DNA of 64,000 bases. Origin: Leisingera thetidis (GTDB lineage: Bacteria > Pseudomonadota > Alphaproteobacteria > Rhodobacterales > Rhodobacteraceae). The position numbers and the translations under genes were made by a program. Below the pieces are notes generated by a model that saw only the letters and a list, made by a program, of their open reading frames with translations, was not told where the DNA came from and did no database searches. This document shows positions 53,205 to 62,399 of this stretch, in pieces (within the stretch, counting starts at the first letter, position 1; every line of letters starts with the position of its first letter). Location: assembly GCF_025857195.1 (NCBI RefSeq), contig NZ_CP109787.1, forward strand, positions 499,501 to 563,500. Reading direction: 5' to 3'.

Positions 53205-53801
53205 TTGGCCCGCACGATCGCAAAAGACCATGATCTCAAACGCACGCAGATCCTGAAATCCGCCGCCAAGGTGTTTGCGGAGGCAGGATACGACCGCGCG
53301 TCGATGACCCAGCTTGCGCGCGAGTGCGGGATCTCCAAGGCGAATATCTACCACTATTACGACAGCAAGGACGCCGTGCTGTTCGGCGTCCTTGATACCT
53401 ACCTCTGCGACCTGCGCGACCGGGTCTGCGAGGTGGAGCTGGACGGCTTTGGCCCGCAGGAGCGGCTGCGCCGCATCGTCTCGGAAATCCTGCTGGCCTA
53501 TCAGGGCGCGGATCACGAGCATCAGGTGCAGCTGGGCGCGATGGGGGCGCTGCCCGAGGCGCAGCAGAAGCACCTGCGCGGCTATCAGCGCGAAATGGTC
53601 CAGTTCATGAGCGATGCCCTGCAGGCCGTGGCGCCCGAGGTTTTCGATGGCGACAGTGCCAAGTTGCGCGGCGCCACCATGTCCGTCTTCGGGATGCTGA
53701 ACTGGTATTACATGTGGAATACCGGCGCCGGCTCCAAGGCGCGCGAGGATTACGCCCGGCTGGTGGCGGATCTGACCCTGCATGGGGTGCAGGGGATCTG
53801 A
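53205..53801 (+). CDS. paaR: TetR-family regulator of phenylacetate genes (PaaR-like)
   Basis: A 198-residue TetR protein, HTH in residues 13-60 (AEAGYDRASMTQLARECGIS, then KANIYHYYDSKDAVL). It ends the paaG-paaI-paaK operon, which is where PaaR regulators sit in betaproteobacterial and alphaproteobacterial clusters. A TTG start is used with GGAAG 7 bases upstream. Phenylacetyl-CoA is the usual effector of this type. Both PaaX and PaaR here imply dual control. Confidence 0.85.
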   Translation: MARTIAKDHDLKRTQILKSAAKVFAEAGYDRASMTQLARECGISKANIYHYYDSKDAVLFGVLDTYLCDLRDRVCEVELDGFGPQERLRRIVSEILLAYQGADHEHQVQLGAMGALPEAQQKHLRGYQREMVQFMSDALQAVAPEVFDGDSAKLRGATMSVFGMLNWYYMWNTGAGSKAREDYARLVADLTLHGVQGI

Positions 53802-53863
53802 CGGCGCGGCCGTTTTGAATTCCGGCGTTTCTGCGCTAGCCTGCTCCGCGATGGGAGGATGCG

Positions 53864-54076
53864 ATGCGGAAACCAGAGAGCTTTGAGAGCTTCTATTACA
53901 GGAAGGTCGGCCTGGGCGAGGCCTGCGGCTGCGCCGAGCGCGCCATCGACATGTATGAGTTCGACCGGACCGCGGGCAGGCAGACGGGCGCGAAACCCGG
54001 CCGCCGCCGGTTTTCCTGGCGATCCTTTGCGCTGAAATACGGGCTCTTGTCCCGGCGCAGGACACCAGTGGAATAG
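53864..54076 (+). CDS. small conserved-looking protein of unknown function
   Basis: A 70-residue protein, MRKPESFESFYYRKVGLGEA at its start, with a basic C-terminus (KPGRRRFSWRSFALKYG). GGGAGG lies 5 bases before the ATG, so translation is likely. Two cysteines (ACGCAER) are close together. I recognise no family. It is 62 bases after paaR and precedes a strong inverted repeat. Confidence 0.55.
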   Translation: MRKPESFESFYYRKVGLGEACGCAERAIDMYEFDRTAGRQTGAKPGRRRFSWRSFALKYGLLSRRRTPVE

Positions 54077-54086
54077 CTGGGCGCAG

Positions 54087-54115
54087 GCACCCGGCGGGAC
54101 GGTCCCGCCGGGTGC
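54087..54115. terminator. 14-bp inverted repeat between convergent genes
   Basis: Perfect arms GCACCCGGCGGGAC (54087-54100) and GTCCCGCCGGGTGC (54102-54115). It lies between the small protein gene (+) and the OmpA-family gene (-), so it probably acts as a bidirectional terminator; no long T-tract follows on either side. Confidence 0.65.
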
Positions 54116-54134
54116 GGCTGTTCAAGTTTGCCGG

Positions 54135-56036
54135 TTAGCCGGAGCTGCCCAGCAGCGGCGTGATCCGGCGCACGGCGACGCGGCGGTTGGCGCGTTCGGC
54201 AGCCAGCGTATTCACCGCCAGATCGCTTTCGCCATAGCCCTGCACCACGATGTTTTCCGGCGGCACGTCAAAATACTCCGTCAGCGCCAGCGCCACGGTT
54301 TCGGCGCGCCGGTCCGACAAGGCGAGGTTATAGGTGGCGGCGCCAACCGCATCGGTATGGCCTTCGATCAGGAAAACCTCTCCGGGGTTGCGGTCAATGA
54401 TGTCCCGCAGCGCATTGCCCAGGGCGGCCAGCTCTTCGGCTTCCTGCGGCCGGATCACCGCCGAGCCGGTGTCGAAGTTCACCGAGTCCACGTTGATCAC
54501 CGGCACCAGGCGGCGCACGGCATCAATATTGCGGACCTGCGCCAGCGAGAAGCTGCGGTCCACGTCCGGCGCCTGCTGCGCGGCCAGAGCTGCGGCCAGA
54601 TCCTCGGATGAGACGGTTCCGGCGCCGGTCAGCGCCCGGCGGTTGTCCCGGATCTGCGGCAGCTCGTTGACCACGACTTTCCGGCTTTCCCGGGTGTCGT
54701 CGAACAGCACCACGCTGCGGCCGTCCGGCAGCAGTTTGGTGCGGCGCAGCACGCGGCCCTCGGCAGAGCGGATGGTTTCCACCTCAACCCCGTTCTTGCG
54801 GACCACAACGGTGCGGGTGGAGCCGTCCTGGAACCGGTAGGTAGTCACATTCGACCCCGGCTGGCGCAGCAGCGCATCGTCGTCCTTCAGGACACGGTAC
54901 TGGCCGTCCTGCTCCACGATGGCCCGGTCGCCGCTGTTGGCAACCACCTTGCCGCCGTTGTTGAGCAGCGTTCCGATGGCCAGGGCGCCAAGCCCGAGCA
55001 GCGCATTGCGCTGCTGGTCGGACAGGCCGTTGTCATCCTGTTCCGGGGCGGCATTGGCTTGCGGGGCAGGGGCCTCTGCCGCGGTTTCGGTGTTTTCGCC
55101 GACTTCGGTCTCGAATTCCTCGTCCGAGCTGCGCACGGTGTCCTCGGTCACCGTTTCCTCGGTCACCTCGGCGTCGCCTGCATCGCCATCGGCGGCGGCA
55201 GCCGCTGCGGTCTCAGTCTCGGCTTCGGCCTGGGCGTCGGCCTGCGCCTGGCTGTCCAGCTCGGTCAGCTCAGGGTTGTCCGGTTCTTCGCCGGCAGCGC
55301 CCTGCGACTGGGCCAGATCGGCGGCAATGGCTTCGGCGCTGGTTCCGGCCCCCTCAGCGGCGGCATCATCCGCGGGCTGATCCGATTGCGCTTCTGCCTG
55401 CTGCCCGGCCTGGGCTTCCGCCTGCTGGCCGGTGTCGGCCTCAGGCTGCGGTTCAGCCCCGGCCACGGCTTCGGCCTCGGCCTGCTGGCCCGCCTCAGCG
55501 CCGGCCTGTTGCTCGGCCTGGGCCGCGGCGGCATCAGTGTCTTGCCCGGCTGCAGCTTCTGCCTTTGCTTCGGCGCTTGCCCCGGGTGCAGCCTCGGCCT
55601 CAGTCTCCGCCGCCTCTGCGGCGTCCGCCTGCTGCTGGGTCTGATCCCCGGTTGCGGCCTCTGCTTCGGCGGTTGCCTCAGTCTCGGTTTCGGCCCCGGC
55701 CTCTGCGCCGGCAGCCATCCCTGCAATGCCGGCCAGCACGCTGGCGGATTGCAAGTCGCCCGGCAGATCCGCGTCAAAGGCGCCGCTGCCGTATGCCTGG
55801 CAGAACTTGGCAATCCGGCCGGTCTTCTCTTCGATTTCCGCGCCTGCGTCCAGCTTCTTCTGCCGCCGTTCGGCGCGTTTCCTGCAGCGTTCGACCAGAT
55901 CGCCGATTTCGGCGGCGCTCATCTGGGCGAGGTCAATCTTCTTGTTTCCCTGGCCCTGGGACAGGGCGGGCAGCGGTGCTGCCAGCGAGACCATCACTGC
56001 CAGCGCCGTGGTTGATTTGAAAATTCCCGGTTTCAT
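54135..56036 (-). CDS. OmpA-family protein with long Ala/Glu/Gln-rich segment
   Basis: A 633-residue envelope protein with a Sec signal peptide (MKPGIFKSTTALAVMVSLAA, cleavage after ALS). Residues about 115-320 are almost only Ala, Glu, Gln, Gly, Thr and Asp (AEAQAGQQAEAQ-type repeats), probably disordered and acidic. A short hydrophobic stretch (RNALLGLGALAIGTLL) and a beta-rich region follow, then the C-terminal OmpA domain (VNFDTGSAVIRPQEAEELAA, EGHTDAVG, LSDRRAETVA, ANRRVAVRRI). ATG 56036 with AAGGAAGGAA upstream is preferred over 56063. Peptidoglycan binding is expected. Confidence 0.9.
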   Translation of the reverse strand: MKPGIFKSTTALAVMVSLAAPLPALSQGQGNKKIDLAQMSAAEIGDLVERCRKRAERRQKKLDAGAEIEEKTGRIAKFCQAYGSGAFDADLPGDLQSASVLAGIAGMAAGAEAGAETETEATAEAEAATGDQTQQQADAAEAAETEAEAAPGASAEAKAEAAAGQDTDAAAAQAEQQAGAEAGQQAEAEAVAGAEPQPEADTGQQAEAQAGQQAEAQSDQPADDAAAEGAGTSAEAIAADLAQSQGAAGEEPDNPELTELDSQAQADAQAEAETETAAAAAADGDAGDAEVTEETVTEDTVRSSDEEFETEVGENTETAAEAPAPQANAAPEQDDNGLSDQQRNALLGLGALAIGTLLNNGGKVVANSGDRAIVEQDGQYRVLKDDDALLRQPGSNVTTYRFQDGSTRTVVVRKNGVEVETIRSAEGRVLRRTKLLPDGRSVVLFDDTRESRKVVVNELPQIRDNRRALTGAGTVSSEDLAAALAAQQAPDVDRSFSLAQVRNIDAVRRLVPVINVDSVNFDTGSAVIRPQEAEELAALGNALRDIIDRNPGEVFLIEGHTDAVGAATYNLALSDRRAETVALALTEYFDVPPENIVVQGYGESDLAVNTLAAERANRRVAVRRITPLLGSSG

Positions 56037-56115
56037 CACGGTTCCTTCCTTGTTCCGGCACACAGCCGCACAAGTATAACCGCCGGGCCGCAGAAAAGTT
56101 GCACGGCCGCCCGGT

Positions 56116-56143
56116 AAAAAAAGCCGCTCCTGTCAGGAGCGGC
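56116..56143 (-). terminator. rho-independent terminator after trpS
   Basis: Stem GCCGCTCCT (56123-56131) / AGGAGCGGC (56135-56143) with a GTC loop; on the minus strand it is followed by a seven-base T-tract (A-run 56116-56122). It ends the minus-strand trpS transcript. Confidence 0.88.
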
Positions 56144-56179
56144 CTTGATCCGGCTGTTTTTGGCTCAGCGTGACGCGTT

Positions 56180-57208
56180 TCAGAGGCTTACCGGCGGGAC
56201 CATGCCAACGATGTCATAGGTTTTGCGCAGGATCGGCGCGGTGATCTCGCGGGCGCGTTCCGAACCGCGGGACAGGATCTTGTCGATTTCGTCCTGATGC
56301 TGCATCAGCCGTGCCATCTCGGTCGAGATCGGCGCCAGTTTCGACACCGCCAGATCCGCCAGCATCGGCTTGAACTCCGAGAACTGCTTGCCGCCGGCAT
56401 CGGCCAGCACCTGTTCCACGGTCTGCTCGCTCAGCGCGGCATAGATGTTCACCAGGTTGCGCGCCTCGGGGCGGTCCTCCAGGCCCTTCACCTCCGACGG
56501 CAGCGCCTCGGGGTCGGTCTTGGCCTTGCGGATCTTCTTGGCGATGGCATCGGCGTCATCGGTCAGGTTGATGCGGCTGGCGTCCGACGGATCCGATTTC
56601 GACATCTTCTTGGAACCATCGCGCAAGCTCATCACCCGGGTGGCCGCGCCTTCGATCACCGGCTCGGTCTCCGGGAAGAAATTGACGCCATAGTCGTGGT
56701 TGAACTTGATGGCGATATCGCGGGTCAGCTCCAGATGCTGCTTCTGGTCCTCGCCGACCGGCACATGGGTGGCGTGGTAGACCAGGATGTCGGCAGCCAT
56801 CAGCGCCGGATAGGCCAGCAGGCCCAGCGAGGCGTTCTGCTGGTTCTTGCCGGCCTTGTCCTTCCATTGGGTCATCCGTTGCATCCAGCCCATGCGGGCG
56901 ACGCAGTTGAACACCCAGGCCAGCTGCGCGTGTTCGGGCACCTGGGACTGGTTGATCAGGATCGATTCTTCCGGATCGATGCCCGAGGCGATGAACCCCG
57001 CGCAAAGCTCGCGGGTGGATGTCTTCAGATCGGCGGGGTCCTGCCAGACGGTGATCGCATGCAGGTCGACCATGCAAAAGATGGTTTCAATATCCTTGGC
57101 CTGCCAGTCGACGAAACGCTTCAGCGCCCCCAGGTAGTTGCCAAGGTGCAGGTTGCCGGAGGGCTGAATCCCCGAGAACACACGCGGGGTGAATGTGGTT
57201 TCGCTCAT
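56180..57208 (-). CDS. trpS: tryptophanyl-tRNA synthetase
   Basis: Class I aminoacyl-tRNA synthetase of 342 residues that charges tRNA-Trp. The HIGH-like motif is in [17 protein letters not shown] and KMSKS in [16 protein letters not shown] 57208 ([11 protein letters not shown]) is preferred over in-frame starts further upstream that would add 22 residues; GGGAG lies about 10 bases upstream. A terminator with T-tract lies 37 bases downstream. Confidence 0.95.
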   Translation of the reverse strand: MSETTFTPRVFSGIQPSGNLHLGNYLGALKRFVDWQAKDIETIFCMVDLHAITVWQDPADLKTSTRELCAGFIASGIDPEESILINQSQVPEHAQLAWVFNCVARMGWMQRMTQWKDKAGKNQQNASLGLLAYPALMAADILVYHATHVPVGEDQKQHLELTRDIAIKFNHDYGVNFFPETEPVIEGAATRVMSLRDGSKKMSKSDPSDASRINLTDDADAIAKKIRKAKTDPEALPSEVKGLEDRPEARNLVNIYAALSEQTVEQVLADAGGKQFSEFKPMLADLAVSKLAPISTEMARLMQHQDEIDKILSRGSERAREITAPILRKTYDIVGMVPPVSL

Positions 57209-57310
57209 ATGGGCGTAACTCCCGTCTGGAAATAGCAACCCCGGTGGCTTACCCATGGGGCCAGGATACGTCAACTGGTGCGGCTTCGACCCGTACCGTC
57301 AGGAGCTTTG

Positions 57311-57997
57311 ATGAGCAACCCTAACCACACCGCCCCCGTCAATCCGCTGCCTGCTGCCGTGGTGGCGCTGGTGCTTGTCATCATGGGGATCGAGACGGTG
57401 TTCTCGCTTGGGGCGCGCGGTATCCTGGGCGGGCCGGAGGCAATCGGCTGGCGGCTGGAGGCAATCCAGTCTTATGCGTTCTCCAGCGAGATCTTCTGGT
57501 GGATGCAGGAGAGCGGGCGCTGGCTGCCCGAACACCTGCTGCGGTTCCTGTCCTACGTTTTTGTGCACGGTGCCTTCAGCCACGCTTTGTTTGTCTGCGT
57601 CTTTGTCCTGGCAATGGGCAAGATGGTGGGCGAGGTGATGGGCGACCTGATGATGGTGGTGATCTTTGTCCTGTCCGGCGCCGGCGGCGCATTGGGCTAT
57701 GCTCTGCTGATCAGCGGCGGCCAGCCCCTGATCGGCGGCTTCCCGGCGGTCTACGGGCTGATCGGGGCCTTCACCTACCTGCTGTGGAGGTCGCTGGCCT
57801 CGGTCGGGGCGCAGCAGAGCCGGGCGTTTTCGCTGATTGCCTTCCTGATGGGCGCGCAGCTGCTGTTCGGGCTGCTGTTCGGCGGCCAGAAGGACTGGGT
57901 GGCCGATCTGGCGGGTTTTGCGACCGGGTTCGGCCTGTCATTCTTCCTGGCGCCCGGCGGCTGGGCGCGGATCCGCAGCCGTATCCGGCGCGATTGA
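57311..57997 (+). CDS. rhomboid-family membrane protein, probably non-catalytic
   Basis: A 228-residue protein with about six hydrophobic spans in rhomboid arrangement. The loop FVHGAFSHALFVCVFVL corresponds to the HxxxxHxxxN region. Where active rhomboids have GxSG, this protein has GGFPAVYGLIGAF, without the nucleophile serine, and the last-helix AHLGG motif reads ADLAGFATG, without the catalytic histidine. It therefore looks like a rhomboid pseudoprotease, possibly a membrane chaperone. AGGAG lies 5 bases before ATG 57311. It is divergent from trpS. Confidence 0.78.
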   Translation: MSNPNHTAPVNPLPAAVVALVLVIMGIETVFSLGARGILGGPEAIGWRLEAIQSYAFSSEIFWWMQESGRWLPEHLLRFLSYVFVHGAFSHALFVCVFVLAMGKMVGEVMGDLMMVVIFVLSGAGGALGYALLISGGQPLIGGFPAVYGLIGAFTYLLWRSLASVGAQQSRAFSLIAFLMGAQLLFGLLFGGQKDWVADLAGFATGFGLSFFLAPGGWARIRSRIRRD

Positions 57998-58011
57998 CTG
58001 CGGGGCGCTGC

Positions 58012-59562
58012 CTACGCCTGTTTCCTGCGGCTGAGCGCGCTGCGGAATTCAGACAGGCGGAATGCTCCGAGTGCCTGTCCCGCGGCGAAATAGACCACGC
58101 AGCCCAAAGCAACCAGGCCCAGCAGGGCGAGGTAGCGCCAATAGTCCAGCTGGAAAAGCCAGCCCGCAGCGGCAGACACTGCATAAAGCACGCCGCCCAT
58201 CAGCGCGGCGGCGGCCAGGATGCGCCAGGCCCGGGTGCGGAAGCGGGCATCGAACCGCGCCTCATCGCCCATATGGCGGGCACCGAACGCCAGCAGCAGC
58301 ACCATTGCCCAGCCCGCGGCTGAGGCGGCAATGGCGGGGGCGATCCAGCCCAGCACGGGCTTCAGGCCAAAGGCCAGCGCGGCATTCACCGCCATGGCCA
58401 CCATCGCATAGCGGAACGGCGTTCTGGTGTCCTCGCGGGCAAAATAAAGCGGCTGCAGCACTTTCTGCAGCATGAAAGCGGGCAAGCCTGCGCCATAGAT
58501 GGCGACGGCGACGGCAATGGCCGCCACGTCTCCGGCGCCGGTTGCGCCGCGCTCATAGAGCACAGACACCAGCGGCAGGGGCACGGTGATGAAGGCCACG
58601 GCGGAGGGGACCGCCAGCAGCAGCGAGAACTCCCCGGCGCGCGACAGGGCGTCCTGCGAGCCTGCGCTGTCTCCGGCGCGCAGGCGGCGCGACAAGGCGG
58701 GCAGCAGCACGATGCCGACGGCAATGCCGACGACCCCCAGCGGCAGCTGATACAGCCGGTCGGCGATGAACAGCCAGCTGGCGGCCTTTTCGATATCCGA
58801 GGCCACGTATTGCCCCACCACCAGATTGATCTGTGTCACCCCCATGGCCAGCGCGGCGGGCACGGCGACCCGCACCAGGCTGCGCATTTCGCTGTTCCAG
58901 CGCGGCAGGCCGGGGCGCAGCGCGATGCCGGCGCGGGCCGCGGCAACCCAGACAAGCGCCAATTGGGCCACGCCTGCCACCGGGATGGTCCAGACCAGCC
59001 AGTCCACAACGCTGCCCCCCAGTACGGCACCGGCAGCCATGGCGGCGCAGGCGAAGATGTTCAGCAGCACAGGCGCCGCGGCGGCAGCCGCAAACCGCCC
59101 GGTGGCGTTCAGCACCCCGGAAAACAGCGCCGCCAGCGACATGAACAGGATGTAGGGAAAGGCGATATGGCCATACCCGACGGCCATGTCGAAACGCGCA
59201 TCGCCCACAAATCCGCCGGCCGTCAGCCAGACCAGACCCGGCATGAACACCATTCCCATCCCCACCAGCGCGAGCACCGCCGCTGCCAGGAGATTGAAGG
59301 CGTCCTGGGCATATTTCCGGGCATCCTCTCCGGCCTCGTAGCGCTTGGAAAAGGCCGGCACAAAGGCCGCGTTGAAAGCGCCTTCGGCAAAGAAACGGCG
59401 GAACATGTTGGGCAGGCGGAAGGCCACGATGAAGGCATCCAGCACCGGACCCGGCCCGATGAAGGCGGCAATCAGGATCTCGCGCGCAAACCCCAGCACG
59501 CGGCTTGCCAGCGTCCAGAACCCGACGGTCAGGAAGCCCGAAAGCAGTTTGATCGGCTTCAT
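58012..59562 (-). CDS. murJ: lipid II flippase MurJ (MviN)
   Basis: A 516-residue MATE-like polytopic membrane protein with about 14 spans that flips lipid II in peptidoglycan synthesis. Family blocks: TLASRVLGFAREILIAAFIG and AFRLPNMFRRFFAEGAFNAAFVPAF near the N-terminus. Its start overlaps the glnD stop (ATGA-type, four bases), the usual glnD-murJ coupling in Rhodobacteraceae. It converges with the rhomboid gene, 14 bases apart. Confidence 0.95.
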   Translation of the reverse strand: MKPIKLLSGFLTVGFWTLASRVLGFAREILIAAFIGPGPVLDAFIVAFRLPNMFRRFFAEGAFNAAFVPAFSKRYEAGEDARKYAQDAFNLLAAAVLALVGMGMVFMPGLVWLTAGGFVGDARFDMAVGYGHIAFPYILFMSLAALFSGVLNATGRFAAAAAAPVLLNIFACAAMAAGAVLGGSVVDWLVWTIPVAGVAQLALVWVAAARAGIALRPGLPRWNSEMRSLVRVAVPAALAMGVTQINLVVGQYVASDIEKAASWLFIADRLYQLPLGVVGIAVGIVLLPALSRRLRAGDSAGSQDALSRAGEFSLLLAVPSAVAFITVPLPLVSVLYERGATGAGDVAAIAVAVAIYGAGLPAFMLQKVLQPLYFAREDTRTPFRYAMVAMAVNAALAFGLKPVLGWIAPAIAASAAGWAMVLLLAFGARHMGDEARFDARFRTRAWRILAAAALMGGVLYAVSAAAGWLFQLDYWRYLALLGLVALGCVVYFAAGQALGAFRLSEFRSALSRRKQA

Positions 59563-62399
59563 GTATCCGCCCGTTTGGCGCCTTCGGCGATGGCCTCGCG
59601 CAGTTTCTTTTCCAGCGTCCGCTGTTTCGACTCTGCGTAGTATTTCAAGCCGAACATGTCCTTGACATAAAACGCATCCACCACCTGTTCGCCATAGGTC
59701 GCGATCACCGCATTGGCGATATATACATTGGCAGAGGCCAGCGTGCGGGCCAGATCATACAGCAGCCCGGGCCGGTCGCGGGTGTCCACTTCGATGATGG
59801 TGTAGATTTCGGAGCCTTCATTATCAAAGGTGATATGGGTCGGCACCTTGAAGGCGCGTTCCCGCTTCTTGATCTTGTCGCGGGATTTCAGCGCGTCGCG
59901 GGTGATCACCTCGCCCTTGAGGGTCTTTTCGATCATCTGCTTCAGCCGGTGCAGCCGGATCGGGTCGAACGGGTGGCCCTCGCTGTCCTGGATCCAGAAG
60001 GCATCGGTCACATAGCCGTCCTTGGTGGTGTAGGAGCGCGCGTCCACGACATTGGCCCCGACCAGCGCCAGCGCGCCGGCAATGCGGGCAAAGATGCCGG
60101 GATGGTCGTCCATCACAAAACAGGCGCGGGTGGCGTCGCGGTCCACGTCCGGGTAAAGCCGGATCATCACCTCGCCCGGATCGCCCTTGGCGGTGTAGTC
60201 GCGCAGCATTTCGGCAAAGTCCACATGCGCGGTGACATGCAGCCCGTGCCAGTAGGGCGGATAGTGCCGGGCCGTCTCGGTTTTGAGGTCGGCCTTGGGC
60301 CAGTCCGGCAGCGCCTCGCGCAGGGCTTTTTTGGCCGATGCGCCGCGGTGCTCGCGGTTCAGCGCCTCCATGCCGCCCTCCAGCGCCGCCCGGGTCTGGC
60401 CGTAAAGCGCGCGCAGCAGCGCCGCCTTCCAGTTGTTCCAGGTGTCCGGTCCGACGCCGCGGATGTCGCAGACGGTCAGCAGGAGCAGCAGATCCAGCCG
60501 CTTGACCGTCTGCACCGCCTTGGCGAAATCGCGCACCGTGCGCGGGTCGGCAATGTCGCGTTTCTGCGCCATGTCGGACATCAGCAGGTGATAACGCACC
60601 AGCCACTCCACGGTTTCGCATTCGGAGGGTTTCAGCCCCAGCCGCGGCGCCACCTTGCGGGCAATCTGGGCGCCCAGGATCGAATGATCCTGCTCGCGCC
60701 CCTTGCCGATGTCATGCAGCAGCATCGCCACCATCAGGATCTTCCGGCTGAGCCCCTTGCGAAGGATCGAGGAGGACAGCGGAAGCTCATCCTCCAGCTC
60801 GCCGCGCTCGATGGCGGCAAAGTTGGCGATCACCTGAATGGTGTGCTCGTCCACCGTGTAGGAGTGGTACATGTTGAACTGCATCATCGCCACGATGGGC
60901 TCGAACTCCGGCAGGAAGGCCGACAGCACGCCCAGCTCGTTCATCCGTCTGAGCGCGCGTTCGGAGTTGCCGTGTTTCAGCAGCAGGTCCAGAAAAATGC
61001 GCCGGGCTTCCTTGTCGTTGCGCATGTCCTCGTCGATCAGATGCAGGTTGGCCGTAACCAGGCGCATCGCGTCCGGGTGGATCAGCATGCCGGTGCGCAG
61101 CGCTTCCTCGAAAATCCGCAGCAGGTTGACCCGGTCTTCCAGAAATGCCCCGGGGTCGGTCACGTCCAGCCGGTTGTGAACCACCTTGTATCCGGGCTTG
61201 ATCCGGGGGCGGCGGCGGAAGATCCGCTCCAGAAGCGGTGCGCCTTTCTGCTGGCTGGCCTCCAGCTTGGTCAGGAAGATCCGGGTCAGGTCGCCGACCC
61301 GGGTGGCATGGCGGAAATACTCCTGCATGAAGATTTCCACACCGCGGCGGCCGGCCTTGTCCTCGTAGCCCATGCGGCCGGCCACCTCGACCTGCAGGTC
61401 AAAGGTCAGCTGTTCGGTGGCGCGGCCGGTGGCCAGGTGCAGATGCGACCGCACGGCCCACAGAAAGGTTGCGGCCTTGGCAAACAGCTCCATCTCCTCC
61501 GGCCGGAACAGGCCCAGCGGCACCAGCTCTTCCGCATCCTGAACCTGATAGAGGTATTTCGCTATCCAGAACAGGGATTGCAGATCGCGCAGCCCCCCCT
61601 TGCCTTCCTTCACGTTGGGTTCGACCATATAGCGCTGGCCCTGCTTCAGGTGGCGGGCGTCGCGTTCTGCCAGTTTGGCCTCGATGAATTCCTGGGCGTC
61701 CTGCGAAAACAGTTCTGCCTTCAGCCGCTTGTCCAGCTCTTTTGCCAGCGGCGCGTGGCCCGCCAGGAAGCGCTGCTCCAGCATCGCGGTGCGGATGGTG
61801 TAATCCTCGCCGCCCAGCCGGATGCAGTCCTTGATGGTGCGGCTGGCATGGCCGACCTTCAGCCGCAGATCCCACAGGATGTAGAGCATCGATTCAATCA
61901 CGCTTTCGGCCCAGGCAGTGATCTTGTAGGGCGTCAGGAACAGCAGATCGACATCCGAAGCCGGTGCCATTTCGCCCCGGCCGTAGCCGCCGACCGCCAT
62001 CACCGCGATGCGCTCGCCCCGGGTCGGCGTGGCCAGCGGATGCAGCAGGCTGCTGGCCACATACAGCGCCGTGGTCACCAAACCGTCGGTCAGGAAAGTG
62101 TAGGAGCGGGTCAGGTCCCGCGCCGCAAAGGGTTTGTCCGCAAACGCCTGGGCAATCGCCGCCCGCCCGGCCTTGTTGGCGGCGCGCAGGATTTTCACGG
62201 TCTCGCCGCGCAGCTCCGCGGCGGCGGTGTCCCCGGCCAGCGCTTTGATCTGTGCCTGCACCGCCGCGGCGTCAAAGATGTCCGCCGGTTCGCAAATCAG
62301 CGGCCCCAGCGGTTCGGGAAAGCCGTTGGCCGCGTGCGGCGCGGCGCCAGCGGCCGGCTCAGAATCCGGCGCCGGTGAAGCTGCTTGGGGCTGGGTCAA
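59559..62399 (-). CDS. glnD: bifunctional uridylyltransferase/uridylyl-removing enzyme GlnD
   Basis: Nitrogen sensor that uridylylates or deuridylylates PII; 946 residues, full length. Nucleotidyltransferase motif GGYGRGEMAPASDVDLLFL at about residue 140; HD domain HDIGKGREQDHS at about 560; two C-terminal ACT domains, with GIFARIAGALALVGANVVDA and RPGLLYDLARTLASANVYIA. The proposed ATG overlaps the preceding lipoprotein gene by 41 bases, and the first 40 residues are Ala/Pro-rich; a later start may be real. murJ follows with a four-base overlap. Confidence 0.96.
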   Translation of the reverse strand: MTQPQAASPAPDSEPAAGAAPHAANGFPEPLGPLICEPADIFDAAAVQAQIKALAGDTAAAELRGETVKILRAANKAGRAAIAQAFADKPFAARDLTRSYTFLTDGLVTTALYVASSLLHPLATPTRGERIAVMAVGGYGRGEMAPASDVDLLFLTPYKITAWAESVIESMLYILWDLRLKVGHASRTIKDCIRLGGEDYTIRTAMLEQRFLAGHAPLAKELDKRLKAELFSQDAQEFIEAKLAERDARHLKQGQRYMVEPNVKEGKGGLRDLQSLFWIAKYLYQVQDAEELVPLGLFRPEEMELFAKAATFLWAVRSHLHLATGRATEQLTFDLQVEVAGRMGYEDKAGRRGVEIFMQEYFRHATRVGDLTRIFLTKLEASQQKGAPLLERIFRRRPRIKPGYKVVHNRLDVTDPGAFLEDRVNLLRIFEEALRTGMLIHPDAMRLVTANLHLIDEDMRNDKEARRIFLDLLLKHGNSERALRRMNELGVLSAFLPEFEPIVAMMQFNMYHSYTVDEHTIQVIANFAAIERGELEDELPLSSSILRKGLSRKILMVAMLLHDIGKGREQDHSILGAQIARKVAPRLGLKPSECETVEWLVRYHLLMSDMAQKRDIADPRTVRDFAKAVQTVKRLDLLLLLTVCDIRGVGPDTWNNWKAALLRALYGQTRAALEGGMEALNREHRGASAKKALREALPDWPKADLKTETARHYPPYWHGLHVTAHVDFAEMLRDYTAKGDPGEVMIRLYPDVDRDATRACFVMDDHPGIFARIAGALALVGANVVDARSYTTKDGYVTDAFWIQDSEGHPFDPIRLHRLKQMIEKTLKGEVITRDALKSRDKIKKRERAFKVPTHITFDNEGSEIYTIIEVDTRDRPGLLYDLARTLASANVYIANAVIATYGEQVVDAFYVKDMFGLKYYAESKQRTLEKKLREAIAEGAKRADT

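Noticed and set aside
59835..62378. Long open frame antisense to glnD
   Set aside because: Shadow of a well-supported full-length GlnD; no domain is recognisable in it.
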